This document shows, piece by piece, positions 5,177-5,219 of a DNA stretch of 5,219 nucleotides (positions are counted from its first letter, which is position 1; every line of letters starts with the position of its first letter). The notes under the pieces are model-generated. The model was not told where the DNA came from, ran no database searches, and worked only from the letters and a program-made list of their open reading frames with translations. The position numbers and the translations under genes are program-made. Origin of the DNA: Lysobacteraceae bacterium (GTDB lineage Bacteria > Pseudomonadota > Gammaproteobacteria > Xanthomonadales > Xanthomonadaceae); the NCBI GenBank assembly GCA_028293685.1, contig JAQGOI010000116.1, positions 1 to 5,219 on the forward strand. Reading direction: 5' to 3'.

Positions 5177-5219
5177 CCTGCTCGGCTGGCGGCGATCATT
5201 TGCGGCGCAGCGTGCGTGA

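Larger units (their letters stand above)
4985..5208 (+). repeat. Tandem repeat unit, copy 2
   Basis: This is the second copy of the 4762-4984 unit, starting at the junction GCGGCGC/GGCCTCC. It runs to the GCGGCGC at 5202-5208 that matches the end of copy 1, after which the sequence differs. It has no indels in the coding part and a 1-base length difference in the flank. The last 11 bases of the window show nothing identifiable. Confidence 0.92.

Noticed and set aside
4762..5208. The direct repeat as attachment sites of an integrated element
   Set aside because: The copies abut with nothing between them, and there is no integrase or cargo.

Overview
The window is GC-rich bacterial DNA, most likely from a xanthomonad (Lysobacterales/Xanthomonadales, Gammaproteobacteria). 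The evidence is the close fit of MinC, MinD and MinE to what I recall of that group's proteins, and three copies of a short GTGG-headed, REP-like palindrome typical of xanthomonad and pseudomonad genomes. The genus cannot be fixed from sequence alone.

Layout. Everything left of about 2800 is on the minus strand and reads as one operon. In transcription order it holds a GNAT acetyltransferase gene (2800-2165), minC (2163-1357), minD (1329-520), minE (517-257) and the first 70 codons of a conserved protein that runs off the left edge (211-1). Gaps are 1, 27, 2 and 45 nt. A plausible sigma70-type promoter lies at 2891-2863. To the right, and divergently transcribed, is a NarL/DesK-type two-component pair: a membrane sensor histidine kinase (2972-4222) and a LuxR-HTH response regulator (4271-4912). 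The last 307 bases hold no intact gene. They contain a second copy of the final 49 codons of the response regulator together with its 3' flank.

Function. MinC, MinD and MinE form the oscillating system that keeps FtsZ rings away from the poles. MinD is the membrane ATPase, MinC the FtsZ antagonist it carries, and MinE the factor that triggers ATP hydrolysis and release. The acetyltransferase is co-directional and nearly fused to minC, but its substrate is unknown. The two-component pair has all the phosphotransfer residues needed for function; its signal and regulon are not visible here.

Most interesting points. (1) An inverted pair of REP-like elements (REPIN-like) lies inside minC, in frame, and encodes about 22 residues of the linker between the two MinC domains. 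(2) A 3'-terminal tandem duplication of the response regulator differs from its parent at 9 of 49 codons, all synonymous. The copies therefore seem to have diverged as functional proteins before ending up side by side, or the assembly has joined two strain variants. (3) A further REP-like element occupies the translation initiation region of the gene after minE. I see no phage, CRISPR, tRNA, rRNA or transposase gene.
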